DNA from: Undaria pinnatifida
Taxonomy: Eukaryota > Sar > Phaeophyceae > Laminariales > Alariaceae
DNA: 64,000 nucleotides
NCBI GenBank assembly: GCA_012845835.1
Contig: JABAKD010000023.1
Coordinates: 8,735,840-8,799,839 of the forward strand
Reading direction: 5' to 3'
Both the position numbers and the translations under genes were made by a program. This document shows, one piece after another, positions 46,694-59,404 of the stretch. Every line of letters begins with the position of its first letter. Position 1 is the stretch's first letter. Under the pieces are notes generated by a model. It made no database searches. It was not told the DNA's origin and saw nothing but the letters and a program-made list of their open reading frames with translations.

Positions 46694-46745
46694 TTTTTCG
46701 GTGAGGGTATACTATGAATATAAAAAGGTTCCCCTCACCGAAAAA
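46694..46745. other. Perfect 14-bp hairpin
   Basis: TTTTTCGGTGAGGG (46694-46707) is the exact reverse complement of 46732-46745, with a 24-nt AT-rich loop. It could be a small MITE relic or an RNA hairpin; nothing nearby decides. Confidence 0.7.
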
Positions 46746-47059
46746 CATGGTGGCAAACCCTTCTACCTTCACATAATGTATCACACCTCACGTCAAAAAA
46801 TGGTCGGGTAATATAATGGTCGAGGAAATGAAAAGAAAAACAAACCGGAACGCTGTGCTGATCATCGCAAAGGACGATTTAGAAGAAAAACAAATGTTTC
46901 TTGTCCGTTGTTCTATAGTTTTTTCATCTTTTTTTCTAGATCACTTGTTTTCAGAGACCCCCCCCCCCCGCCCCCTGGGAACTCCAAACTCGTCCTGCGT
47001 TCACGGCGCTCCGGTTAATTTTCCAGATATTTCTTACCCCATTTTTTTGTGAGATGTCG

Positions 47060-47830
47060 AATATGATCGACAATCTGTATGCCCGGCGTAGGGTGGCTCA
47101 CGGGGAAATTGCTCTTGGTACCCGACCAGGGACCATCAGGCGGAGGAGATAATAAGAAGATAGAATATGTACGAGTTAAAGTACAGGAGTGCCGGAGGCC
47201 ACCCTGAACATGCACACCCGAAGATAACAAAATAGTGAAATGAGTAACAGCAGTAGTACTAGTACACTGCGATGAAGGGGGCTCAACTCGAACACATCGA
47301 ACATTGGGACCGCCTATCATATCAATAGTTCTACTCTACCATCTCCGTAAATTATATGCAGTCATACACATCATACATCACACCAGACGTGTGCGCAGGC
47401 ACACACCAACATCCCCCCTGCCTGTGTGCACGCCATGACAACGTTCAACCAAAGCGCACCATACAAAAATCTTGCTTGTATAGCATAATCGACAATCTAT
47501 ATGCCCGGCGTAGGGTGGCTCACGGGGGGATTGCTCTCGGTACCCGACGATGAACTATCAGGCCGAGTAGAAGATAAGAAGATAGAATATATGCGAATTA
47601 AAGTAACCGAGTCCCGGAGGGCACTCTGAACATGCACACCCGGAGATAACAAAATAGTGAACTGAGTAACAGCAGTAGTACTAGTACACTGCACAAGAGG
47701 GGGCTCAACTCGATTGTATCGAAGATTGGGACCGCCGACCATATCAATAGTTCTACTCTACCATCTCCGTAGATTCTTTGCAGTCATACATGTCATACAT
47801 CTGACTTGTGCGCAGGCATAAACCAACAAA
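47060..47830 (+). repeat. Family S, copies 3 and 4 in tandem (420-bp unit)
   Basis: ATCGACAATCT(G/A)TATGCCCGGCG starts at about 47067 and 47487, 420 bp apart. Both units carry GTAACAGCAGTAGTACTAGT, TTGGGACCGCC and AGTTCTACTCTACCATCTCC. The second unit lacks the last 80 bp. Confidence 0.85.
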
Positions 47831-49769
47831 AAAGACACTATCAGAGCGCCCTCGGATTGATGCGCGTATCTATACGTGCGTATGGATTGACGTTTTGGGA
47901 AAATTTGACGAAGGAAACGAAAAAGGCACCCCCCACAGCGAGAGGACGCGAGCACGGTCTAGGCCGCTTTTTGCTACGGTGGGAGGGGCGTGAGAGGCGA
48001 GGCAATGCAGCAACCAGCGCACCGAGAGATGGACCCCATGTCGAGCTATTGATAGGCAACCTGACTGATTTTACGATAGCCCCTTCCCAAATCCAGCCAT
48101 TTCTTTTAACACGGACGTGTCGTGACTGCCCGACATTAAGGGAGGATGCTCTACGACGAAAATGTCTTCGTATATTTCATTGTGCGCAAACGACCACCGT
48201 CGAACCATGACGTCGGGGTGGCAAGCGGCACCGTATGTAAGGAAATGCGGCCGGGAGTTGCTCGCAAAACCATCGACATCGTGGAAGAAACGTTGGGGGG
48301 CTACTACCGAAGAACGACTCGTCCACAGCTCAAACCCTGTAGAAGATCGCACCGTTCATCTGCTCTCGTGCAAGGGACGGCATATAAAGACTACAACATG
48401 TGCTTATTATCTGGTATTTGAGAACACGTGTTGTGTGAAAACGTTTATGGGGAGAAGAAGGGGGGGGGGGGGGGGGGGCATAGGGGGGGGGGGGGGGGAG
48501 AGGGAGGCGAAGGGAAGTGAGGAGGGGGAGATTGGGGAGGGGCGGGGGGATGGGGGGAGAAAACGTGGGGGGGAGAGAACGGAAGCGACTGGGAGCGAAT
48601 GAAGAGACTAGAGTGGAAGGAGGGGGGTTAAATTAGTGGATGTGAGTAGAAGCTTCTACCTGCATGCTAAAAATGCAGATGCCCAATATTTCCAAGACAA
48701 ACTACGAGGAGGATGGGAGCAAACTATACGTGGTGTTGTTTTTATATGTTGGTAGTGTTAGTTTTTTTTCGGTTTTCGTATAATTTGAGTACCACCAATG
48801 TTACTCATGGTATGCTCCATATACTCTGGTCTGAACTAAATGATGACCGCCTGGACGAATGTGTGATGGTGGCACCAGATCTCCTGGTATAGACAACTAG
48901 ATGCTTGAGACCCACGTTATTTTTCCCGCGAGATTAGTTTATTAGTCGTATTGGGAGCAAGTGATCAGATCTCCCCTCCATCATATGTGGTTGAAAAAAA
49001 TATGTCTTAGTTGCCGCAGGGTACATCAACCAATCACAGGGTGGTGGTTGGTGCATTTCGCAAAACTGAAACTAAAACGCACACAGGAATCGTCTCTTTG
49101 ACCGGGTGGCTCTGACGCGCTGCAAGTGGTGCTCAAGGCTGAGTTTATGAGCCTTCCACCACAGATTGGGTCTTCTTGTGGCGATCGTGCATCCGTCGTT
49201 TTTTGTTGCTGCCACCTTGGATGCTCTATGGAGAAGGCGCACCGCTGCCGGTAAGGCCTTTCAACTGTGCAAGCGGGGAAGCGTTTGAAAACACGCGCTG
49301 CGCTGAGCCATCCCACTGTATAGGGTACTGTGCAGCAGGTTCTAAAATATTCTTCTGAGCTCTCCTAGCTTGAGGGTATCTGTCAATATCTCACCATCAC
49401 CCCAAACATTACGGCGATAAAAGCCATTCGTTCGCGTGCTGCTCGACCGAGCAGTTGTATGTCTTAGCCCTAGCACAAAAGTGATCGTAAGAGAACCACA
49501 GTTCTTCAGTTGAAGATCTCAAACGGCACAATTTGTTTTTGGCTCAAAACATCCAACCCCCTACCCGTGGGATAACGCCGCTAATGATGATGCCTCTTTT
49601 TCCGAACCCATTTCCGATCGACCGGAGAGGTCTTCGACCTAGCAACTATCCGGTATGGTTGAGTTTCTGAAAGTGGATTTGAGCGTTTATCTAATAGTAC
49701 CTAGGCGCTACGGGATAAGTCGCCGGGTCTGCGCCATCAGTTATTCTTTTCCAGTCGAGGTTTGGGCTA
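47831..49769. other. Spacer, no gene identified
   Basis: Two overlapping frames near 47.8-48.6 kb (plus 48162-48602, minus 48071-48352) have no motifs. 48455-48600 is dominated by G runs. Confidence 0.3.
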
Positions 49770-50095
49770 TTCATAGTTGTGGACGAGTGCCGACGTTACG
49801 GAGAACCCTGTGTGACTGGCGGGACGACGCGTGGTACAAAAGAGGGGTGCACCGTTTCTTTTTTGAGGCTCCTCAAAACTGGAATCTTAAGACCTCTCCC
49901 AAAAATAGAGTTGGAGAAAAACAAACTGGTACACCGGATGAAGCATCTCATGACCTTGGTACACAGCGAGAATCCTGCAAAAAATAATTGCTCACTTCCG
50001 ACGATTTTGGGTTGAGAAGCAACGTCACTCAGAAAACAAAATAGCCAAAAAAGGGTATACCTCTATCGTTGCAATCGTCGGGCTTTCTCCGGAGT
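49770..50095 (+). repeat. Dispersed repeat family T, copy 1
   Basis: GTGCACCG(T/A)TT, CTTAAGACCTCTCCCAAA, CGGATGAAGCATCTCATG, ACACAGCGAGAATC and GGGTATACCTCTATCGT are shared with 51240-51560, and partly with 51850-52160. Confidence 0.75.
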
Positions 50096-51239
50096 GACAT
50101 CCCTGTTTATTTTGTATTGGGCTTCAAAGTGGTACACGTAGACAATGTACCAGATAGTATAATTCATCCGATTGTATTTCTGTTCAAGTTTTTCGTATCA
50201 TTATTTTTTTCGTGGGCGCGAACCTCGAACGAATCCGACATCTTGAATACTCCCACATATTCGTGTATATACCAGTCGTGCATACCAGTTACTCACCCTC
50301 GAGCTTCTGTGTCCTACGGGCTACGTCGTGCATCATATGACTACGCAATGCACGTTCACCACACAGGGGGTTGTTGGTGAGATTCGATGGGATACCCGGT
50401 ACTCCGATGTATCAGTACTTAGCGGCAAACAAAAGAAACTCTTATATCATCATTTGTTTTTGAGATGTTCACGAGAAGAGGCCCGGGACTGCCACCGTGA
50501 CCCGCGTCCTCGTGGAACGACGAGCCTCAGAAACCGTATAGTAGGGTGCACAGTTCGGTTTCATAGCACGCGTCTCCGAGGTGTCAGGACATACACGCTT
50601 GGTAATATTTGCGATCTCTCCAGTTTGCGGAACTTTGGAAGAATCTCGGTCGCACGCACAGACGACGAAAGGCTGCGGTATCACTAGGGGGGATTGACGA
50701 TGTCATGGTGATGATATGATGATGTTATGAAGATGTTTATGATGATGTTATGATGGTGTCATGATGATGCTATGATGATGCTATGATGATGTTATGATGA
50801 TGCTATTAATGATATACTCGCGTTTTAAGGGTGGAGGCACTCGAGTTCGCACCTAGTCGATTCTGCGTCTATCTCTATCATGTGTGGACAAAAATATTCA
50901 GGCCGTTTTTTCTCGGCGCGGCGTCAATTACCACCCCATGGGGGACTCGAAAAATGGAGATATCACGACAGGTTTTTTGGCACCAATGGAATTGAACGGG
51001 TTGTTCGCTCGCGTGAGGGATTCCAAGCCACTGCCGAACCCAATCCCCCACCCCTCCCGATCGTGTGCTGGGTCAGAAAGGTGTTGGTAGGATGAAAAGC
51101 TTTTTTTAGTAACAGCTTCCAAACATTTCCAATAGGGACCATTGTTTTGCTGCCTTGGGGGTGATGGCTCGTCAACTGAAGAAATGGTCACTTCCGTCGG
51201 AATAGCGGTTGGCTTAATCGAACGATGTAGTTCGCTGGA
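50096..51239. other. Spacer with an ATGATG-type minisatellite
   Basis: 50700-50815 is an imperfect (TATGATGATGT)n array. The 119-codon frame at 50328-50687 has no recognised motif. Confidence 0.4.
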
Positions 51240-51560
51240 TTCCTATAATAAGCCGACGCAAGGTGCGGCAAACGTGCGCAGGTGTTGTGCACCGATTTTT
51301 GTTTCTGGGGACGAGTTGTCACGATAGCGATGCACTGCTTTGTTTCCTGGAGCTTCCTCAATGTTGGAGTCTAAGACCTCTCCTAAACACTGATCCGGAG
51401 ATGAATGAAACTGCTATCGTATCGGATGAAGAATCTCATGTCCTAGGTACACAACGAGAATCACGTGAAACAAAGCAGCCTATAATTTCTGTGTTCATAA
51501 ACACCGTCATTCACAACACAATAGGCCAAAATAAGGGTATACCTCTAACGTAGCACGTGC
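51240..51560 (+). repeat. Dispersed repeat family T, copy 2
   Basis: Matches copy 1 in order: TTGTGCACCGATTTTTGTTT, GTCTAAGACCTCTCCTAAAC, CGGATGAAGAATCTCATG, ACACAACGAGAATCACG and AGGGTATACCTCTAACGTA. Confidence 0.75.
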
Positions 51561-51849
51561 GTCTGCGGTATTCCTCTCTTCACCTGCAGAGGTCTATATC
51601 TCACCCGATAGCGAAACGGACAGGGCTTTCCTTCGCGATGAACAATAACCGTCGAGGCCTCTTGGTATACCAAAGCAGGCCCGTTTTGCAAAACAATACG
51701 TAGGTAAAAAAATATGTCAACAGTCCGAAGAGGTTTTCTGACGATCTTCTCGTCATTCACAGGAAACGAAACTGACCGAAAGGAGTGCTACCACCCCTCT
51801 TTAAGTAGCATGTCGTGGGCGTGGGGTTGATCTTAACGCTACGCACATA

Positions 51850-52160
51850 TTCTTCATCCGGGCTCGCGGATTTTTGGACGACGTGGAAGACGCATGCCGC
51901 AGTAGAGGTGTGCACCACATTGTTTCTAATACTACTCAATTGAAGAGCCCCATGGCCTCTCCCAAAAGCTGATTTGGGGGGGGGGGGGGGGGAAGGGGTG
52001 CTACCCGACGACGAGCGACCCAATGGCGCACGTATAGACTACAACGAAAACAATAATTGTTAAAAAAACACGACATTACAATTTTCGGTTAAGAAGCCCC
52101 GCCGTCCGCAGAAACGGTTCGGCCGAAAAGTGCTGACATCTCTATCGTATCATGCGTCGG
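51850..52160 (+). repeat. Dispersed repeat family T, copy 3 (diverged)
   Basis: GGTGTGCACCACATTGTTTC, ATGGCCTCTCCCAAAAGCTG, a G run, TTTTCGGTTAAGAAGC and CATCTCTATCGTATCATGCG follow the T order, but the middle is replaced. Confidence 0.55.
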
Positions 52161-53675
52161 AAGCTCCTCGAGCAAGGACCCTAACAGTTTTTTGCATCTT
52201 GTGGCTGAAAACAATTTGTGAAAAGGCCGTGCGGCTCAATGTAGAATCGCCGGAGTTTCGTTTATGTTATATAGCAAATATGTTTTGTTTTCAAAACCTG
52301 GAGGTCATGATATTGTTGGCCCGTTTGAATCCTCGGTTCAAATGCTCAAACTGAAGGTTATGGTGACGTAAGGAAACTATTCAAGTAAAAGGAGCCCTGC
52401 GCAGATAAAACAAACGCGGCGCAACTCTTCCGTAGACATCTAAGGTGCACCTCTAGCGCCGCCCGCGTCCTCTTCAAGGGATGCCTCGAGGAGGGTGGTA
52501 TGATAGAATAATAACGGTCGGTACAGACCGCCTCGCAAGCTGTCGTGTGAGTCTCGCAACACGCCGTGTTTCACATATAGAGCCCTGGCCTCGCTCGGTG
52601 CCAGCTACTCTTATGTCCAACGATTGCAGCAGCGACGACAGATTTGCGGAAACAGCAGTCTCATGATTGATTCTCATCAGGCTTGCCCAGAGGTACACGT
52701 GTAAGGGCTACACGAGAGACAAATTCCTCACGTTCTTTTGTCACTGTGCTTTTGTTTTTTACACTTCGTATTTCTTGATTAAATCGTTTGCCATCACGAC
52801 CACCGTAACCTCCAACCCCCCTCCCCCCGCCAATAATACAGAAGATAACCTGAAAACAAATTTAACTAATCCGGTCGAACCTCCTTCCACCCCCACACCG
52901 TCCAACAACAAAATTTCCAGCAATGTCCACGTCCTTGAGGAACCGAATGACGAGCTAGAAGACAAGAAATAATACCTCGACAACACACCATATTGTCTGT
53001 CGGGTTGTGTCATCTAAAATACCTCCCGGCACTTGCCTAAGCCACAACAGCAGCCGCCCGCAGACGGCCAACGGTGTGCTTTAGCGCGCGACAAGCACAG
53101 CGTATAACAGAGGCATTGTCGTCATTGTTTGCTGCTGTCCGGCATTCCCGCCGGAAACCGCAAAGAACCAAGGAGTTAGGTGTCAAGCCGGAGAGAGAAA
53201 GCATTGACGCCCCGCGCCCTCCCCCGGCCACCCATGCTCTACCCTCTTTTTGACAAAACGAACCGGCCATATATTACCAACCGCGCAGCCCATCTTCGTT
53301 GTCGCTCTGTACCGACATCACCTTTCTGTATCGCCAGATGATCAAACCTCTCGCCCTTCCCCTCTGCCGCATCTTCCTCAGGTGCTGAACAAGCACCGTC
53401 GCCCCCCTTCCCCCCCTCGCTCTGTCCTTGCATCGAATCTACCATATTTCATTTTGTTTTGGTTTGCGATGACCGCTCCACTCTATGTTCGAAAGGGGCA
53501 CCGAGTTTCCTCGCCCCATCCCCTCTCGTCGTGTTCTTGCGTCAAACCTAACCCATGTCGACCTCGTTGTGTTCGATCATCCAACGATCAACCCACTCCC
53601 GCCCTGTCTATTCCGCCTCCGCCACATCGTTTGGGACGGACACCGTTGCCCCGCCCTTTAGCTATCTGGTGACAC

Positions 53676-56600
53676 TTACGCCTTGGAAGCGTAGTAGGCC
53701 TTCACCTGCATCATGTTACAGTAGTCACACAGAGGTTGTGGTTGTATGGGGTAGGGGGCAGAGGGCGTGCGAGAAGGGGGTGTGAGGCGGACGGGAGGGG
53801 GAGGATGGGCGCCGAAGATGTAGGGCAGGAAGAAGGAGAGGGGGAGGGGGGAGGGGGGGGAGGCGTTTCCGTCATTTTCTATTTAACCACACGTATTTTC
53901 GTCGAAAATTGTACAGGTCTCATGAATGCAACAACATATTTATATTGTACAATACCAACGACATTGGCACGCAGGCGATCTCCCTGCTCAGCGACAGCAA
54001 GCTCATTTGGGCGAAAGCAAGAAAACGGTTAATATAGTCCGCATGCGTGATCCATTTTAGCACCGCGGCAACTCCCCCCACACCACGTGTCATTATTCCG
54101 CACAACCGCATACTCCACCGCAACACCGGTGGATGTGGGAGGGCAAACAATGTGAATGCATACCAGCAGGTTGGGAGAAAGCATGAGACCTGTGAGGCCC
54201 CGGCTTGTCCAGAAGATCAGCCAACGCGGTGATAGTAAACACCCTGCTTGATATTAATGGTAAATGTGAACGTCGAAAATTACTCTAAAAAATATCAATC
54301 TGTTGCGTCAGAGGTTCACCACTCTCTGTCTGAGGCTCATAACCAATCGTGGAGGTTTATATTTCCCCACCCAAAGACCACTTGTTGTGAGCGAACTAAA
54401 GTTGCGACCCGATGGGGCCAGACCCATGTCCCACATACGCAAGATTTTCCTATCGGAGGAGAACCAGATGCACGTTCTGGTGGATTTCGCGCTTAAAAGT
54501 CCAATGATACAGGAACGAAACACCCTTGAACGTGGTGCAGGTTATCGTAACAAACGTCAAAGGTTCGATTCTGCTGGTGGCTGTATTTACCTTGGGGTGT
54601 TCCATGACGGCGTCGTCGATGGCCATGAGGGAAGGGGCGATGTCCTCCACCATGGTGGTCGGGATACCGGTCAGAAGGCCGGCCTGAACGGTGGCCACCA
54701 CGGCGTGGAGCTGCCGGAAATAGCACATGAAACGCACGGGAGAGAGGAGGAGGGCCATACGAAAGAGGAGGAGGGGCAAGACGGAGGCATAAGAAACAAG
54801 TAATGACAGGCACACGTGGTACATCTAGACGGACAGCGAGGTGGGTGTAACTCGTGGAGGGTGTGGGGGTACTTGTCGACAAACGCGCGTGTACAAGATA
54901 TGTTGGCACCAATCCACGTAGTAGAACACGGAGCTAAAAAAGGATGGGCGAGAGAGGTACGACAGAGGGATTTTACCCATGCAGCGTTGGTACAGAGAGG
55001 GCGGTGTGGTGGGACAACTTCAGCGCGTTTGAACCATCGCGGGTGGACGGGGCTGTCGCTTGAATGTTTCATGTTACTCAAAAGAGGGCCTCCATATATT
55101 TACCCAACTCAATCGGTGTGCATAGAAGCAATGTACTCGAAACTCGTAGGGAAAATGATCTTGTTAGCGGAACCTGCTACATGCCTCCGTCGCCGAGCTT
55201 ACAAGCGAAGAATATACACGAGCCTCAAGGGTATCTACCGAGTCGTTGGGAAGGGCTAAAAAGAGCGCCCCCTCCTACATATCTACGTGAACCCCGCCTC
55301 ATTAATCTATAAAACCAGCAAGGCCTCATGCTCCGGTATCGAGGCAACTCTAAGTCATTATGAGCCTCCTCTTTGCTAGGCCCCACGAAACAACCTGGAT
55401 ATCATCCAAAAGCCCCGCGAGTTGGGGTCGTAATAGTTGCTACAAAAACGACGTAACCACGATTGATGCAACCACCCTCGAAGGCAAATAGTGCCTCTCT
55501 TCCGTAGCGCATGTGTCATCCGATGCCCACAAAAGAAGCGCTACCCCTCATCCTAGTGCGGCGAGTCAAAGGTAGTGGGACGTACCGTGATGTCTGCGAT
55601 GGTGATGGAGTTTCCGACGCAAAACACGGAGCGAGTGTTGGCGGCCGCCTTGCGAACGACGTCTCCCAGCAAATCCTTCACCGTTCCGGCCATCAATGCC
55701 TTGCATTTTTCCACCTGTTGTCGTCGATAACGGAAGTGCAGTTTGGGTTGACGTTCGAGATCAGGTTTATGTTGAGGTTATGGTTGAAGCGTTGACTCGA
55801 AATCATGTTGTTGTGGTTGTTGAAGTTGGCCATATTTTTGCTGATTTCGATGCTGATGTCATTTCGGTGTCAAAGCATGCGAGAAGTTCAGTGTAACAGC
55901 GTTGGAGGGGACGTGACCGAAGGGTGGGAGGGGTGGGGGGTGCCATGTGTGTTTTTACACGTTTTATTGACCCAACAAGGTTCGTCAAGACTGCCCGTTA
56001 ATAAGGTAGATAAGATCAACAGTGAGACTTACCGCGGCCATCCCTATTTTATCCTCTTACACCCGCTATGTTTCTCATCGCCACACACGTTTATCGTCAA
56101 TGTTTCAGTGTTGAAAGCTACCGTCACCACTACCGTTACCGCTTCTGGTGCTGTCTGACTTGTGCCACCCGTTACCGCTACTGCTACAGCTTTCCACGCC
56201 GGACCCAGTACCGTTCCTCCTACCATTACAGCGACCGCTAACGTTTGGCGCGACCGACCCCGTGTTAGTAGTGAAACCGTTCACGATACTACAGTAACAC
56301 CGGTTTCATCATCGCTAAGCTTTGCTGTGTTCCTCGTCAGCGTCACCGGGAAAGGGGCATAGTTCACCTTCTTCGCCTCGTCTTTTTCGTCCAAGGTGAC
56401 GAACAAGTTGATGAACACATCTTCCAAGATCATCACGATCTCATCCACCTGGTGAAAGCAGCAACAACAGGTGGTAGACCGATGGATGTCATAAGAGAAG
56501 GACAGAGCAAGGGCAACGTATATGGAGTGCATCGATGCTAAACCATATGAGACACATCAAAGGAGCTGTTAATGCCGAAGGGATAAAGCAGGAACAGCAC

Positions 56601-59370
56601 CTCGGGTAGGTCGGCGCCGTGCCAGGCATATACAACGCACCGAACTATTTCACAGACTGTAACGACAGGACATTCCGGGTTTCTACAAATGGTTTACAGT
56701 GTGGTGGAAAGTACATACAATAGTTGTAATAGATTATAAGCATATATTATATGCTTGGTTTATCACGCTCAGGATATTTGCTATATTGCCCGAACGCGCC
56801 ATATCCCCCCCCCCCTCCTGACCTTGAGAGCTTCGAGGGCGTCGTCGGGGTACGTGCCGCCGAGCTTGCCGGCGTAGCGGACAAGGGCGGTCGACTGGGT
56901 GTAGTCGGTGCCGTCCATCTGTTGAAAATGAAGTTAACGCAAGATCAAGTTGGCACGAGTAGTCGTCGTCGACGTTGGAAGGTGGCAGGCGTTGGTAAAT
57001 GCAGAGGAGAGGGGGAGTGTGGGCGTCAGGCGGGTAACGAGAGGGGTTAGGGGGCGGGGGCGGGTGCTGAGGTGGGGGGGGCAGGAAGAGGGAGGGAGGT
57101 GTCGGAGGGAAGAGGGGGTAAAACGCGGAGAGCGTCCAACCGGCCTCAAACGAGGGAAGCGACATGCGATGCGAGATGCAAACCGGGTGCATACCGTAAA
57201 TGACTTGCAGGCGCTATCGTATACACAACGGACGGATGTGAAAAACGCGTGTTTCATTGTCAACTGCCATCTCCAGCTATCTAATCAAAGGCGAGCGCAG
57301 GCAAATTTCGTTAAAAGACACGGACAGTTACTTACGGAAGGAACATACCAGACAAGAGTCATAGTCATCATCTTGAAAAACAAAACTACACAAAAAATGC
57401 GGAAAATGTAACAGATCACCTGCTCAGCGACTACTGAGTCCGCGGGAAAAATGTAAAACCATACTATTCGTATATCCAATACATTATTATCAACACGTCG
57501 TCTTTCCAATTGCTATCTAATTGTATACGAGAGTCCACCCTACCTAGGCGAAGTTTTTTTTATTACTCTTCCAAGACCGTGAATCATTTTGTTTATTAAT
57601 AGCACAACTTGAGGGAAGCTCGGATTTGCAGTTGCACGCTACGATGATCCCGCGGCGGTAGTTGTAATATTTCTTAAACTCGCACCAACAAGAAATAATT
57701 TTGAACTCGCAACCGGTTGTTAGGATGTGGTGTGTGAGAGGAGCACTACACGCGGTAACACAGTTTTTTGGCGCGGCAGTGCGTGGGGACAATGGACAAA
57801 AGAAGATCGCGCGTGCGCGAAAATAACGCAGGAGAGCAATGAACAGCAGGCGCTTTTTTTGTGAACAGCAGATTATATTGTCTGACACAATAACTTCGAC
57901 CACGGCAAAGTTGTGCCGTTGAAAAGGCGCAACATCCGCAACCACAGCTGGTGATGCTGCTACGCAGCTTGAGCCGGGGCAACATGCTTGAGCTTTGCAG
58001 TACGTAATATTTTCCATATTGACAACGAGCGAATATGCAAGATTATTTTGTTTTCCCTCATAGATGGGATACCAGAGGTACAATTTGTATGTTTTCTTCC
58101 GATTTCCATTATGGCCGTAGTACACGTGTGCGGTACACGTTTGTTTGTAGGGTCGTTGGTTAGTGGCCGAGTAAGCTACGATGTGTGTTAGCAGAGCGTG
58201 TAGAGCGTAGGAAGCGCGATGCATATTATCCATATAAGAGAGACGGCTGCATATATAGAATAAAAAATGAAAATACACTCCAGCTGTGAGATCGAAGACT
58301 TCGTCGAAACTCATCTTTGCAACCTGTGTGTGATACTCCGATCGCGCGCATCACGAGTTGTGTGTCCTCATTAAGGATATAGGTCGGCGACTCCCCTTGC
58401 AATTACAGTGTAGCTATCAGGGTCAACAGGATGATTTTAGTCAGTCTGTGCGCGGAAACTTTAAAACCCGTTTCTGAGGGGGACAAAATCTGACAGCTGT
58501 GAAGGGAATGTATCCTTTTATCACGTGAATCTTGTAAGTCGAATAACCGGGTGAGGGGGGTGGGGCGGAGTTTTGAAGGACGTGGGGGCCTGGTTTTGAC
58601 CAAAAGCGAGCGGGTTTGGAGGGGGGGGGGGGGGGGGGGGGGGGGAAGGGGGCAATTTGTGCATGTAAGCTATAAATCCTTTCGAGGGGATAAATCTGAC
58701 GCTTTTGGCACCAGTTTATTACTGGGGGGGGGGGGGGGGGCAGCTCAATATGTGCCTGGAAACTGTACATTATTTTGAGGGGACAACTGTGACGGTTTTG
58801 GAGATAATGCATCAGTTAATCATGCATATCCTGGGGTAAGTCGTACAATCAGTGAGAGAGGGTGGAGTGTTCGAGGGGGTGGGGTTGGGATGGGTTGGCG
58901 GGAGGTGGGGGGTGGGGGCGGGGGGGGGGACGGGGGGAGGGGGGGGGGAGGAAGGGCTTCAGGTGAGGGGTTTGTTCTACGTGTGGTGCTAGGTCTAGGC
59001 GATGGTGCGGGTGATGGGGAAGAAGGGGGCGTTCGAGGCGGGAGGGGGGGGGGCACAGCGGCATGGATGGCTCTCGAAAGATAATGAGGTGATATCCTGT
59101 GGGTGAAGTGTTTAATAATGTGGCGGATTTCAATACTTGGTGGGGCGTTTGAGTATTATGAAACAAAAAAATACACTCCAGCTGTGAGATCGAATATTTT
59201 GTCGAAACTCATCTCTGCAAGCTGTGTGTGATACTCCGATCGCGCGTATTACGGGTTGTGTGTCCTCATTAAGGATATAGGTCGGCGACTCCCCTTGCAA
59301 CTACAGTGTAGCTATCAGGGTCAACAGGGTGATGTTAGGCAGTCTGTGCGCGGAAACTATGAAACCCGTT

Positions 59371-59404
<34 letters not shown>

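Noticed and set aside
46407-46811. 134-codon plus-strand frame
   Set aside because: No recognisable domain, and it includes the palindromic hairpin sequence.
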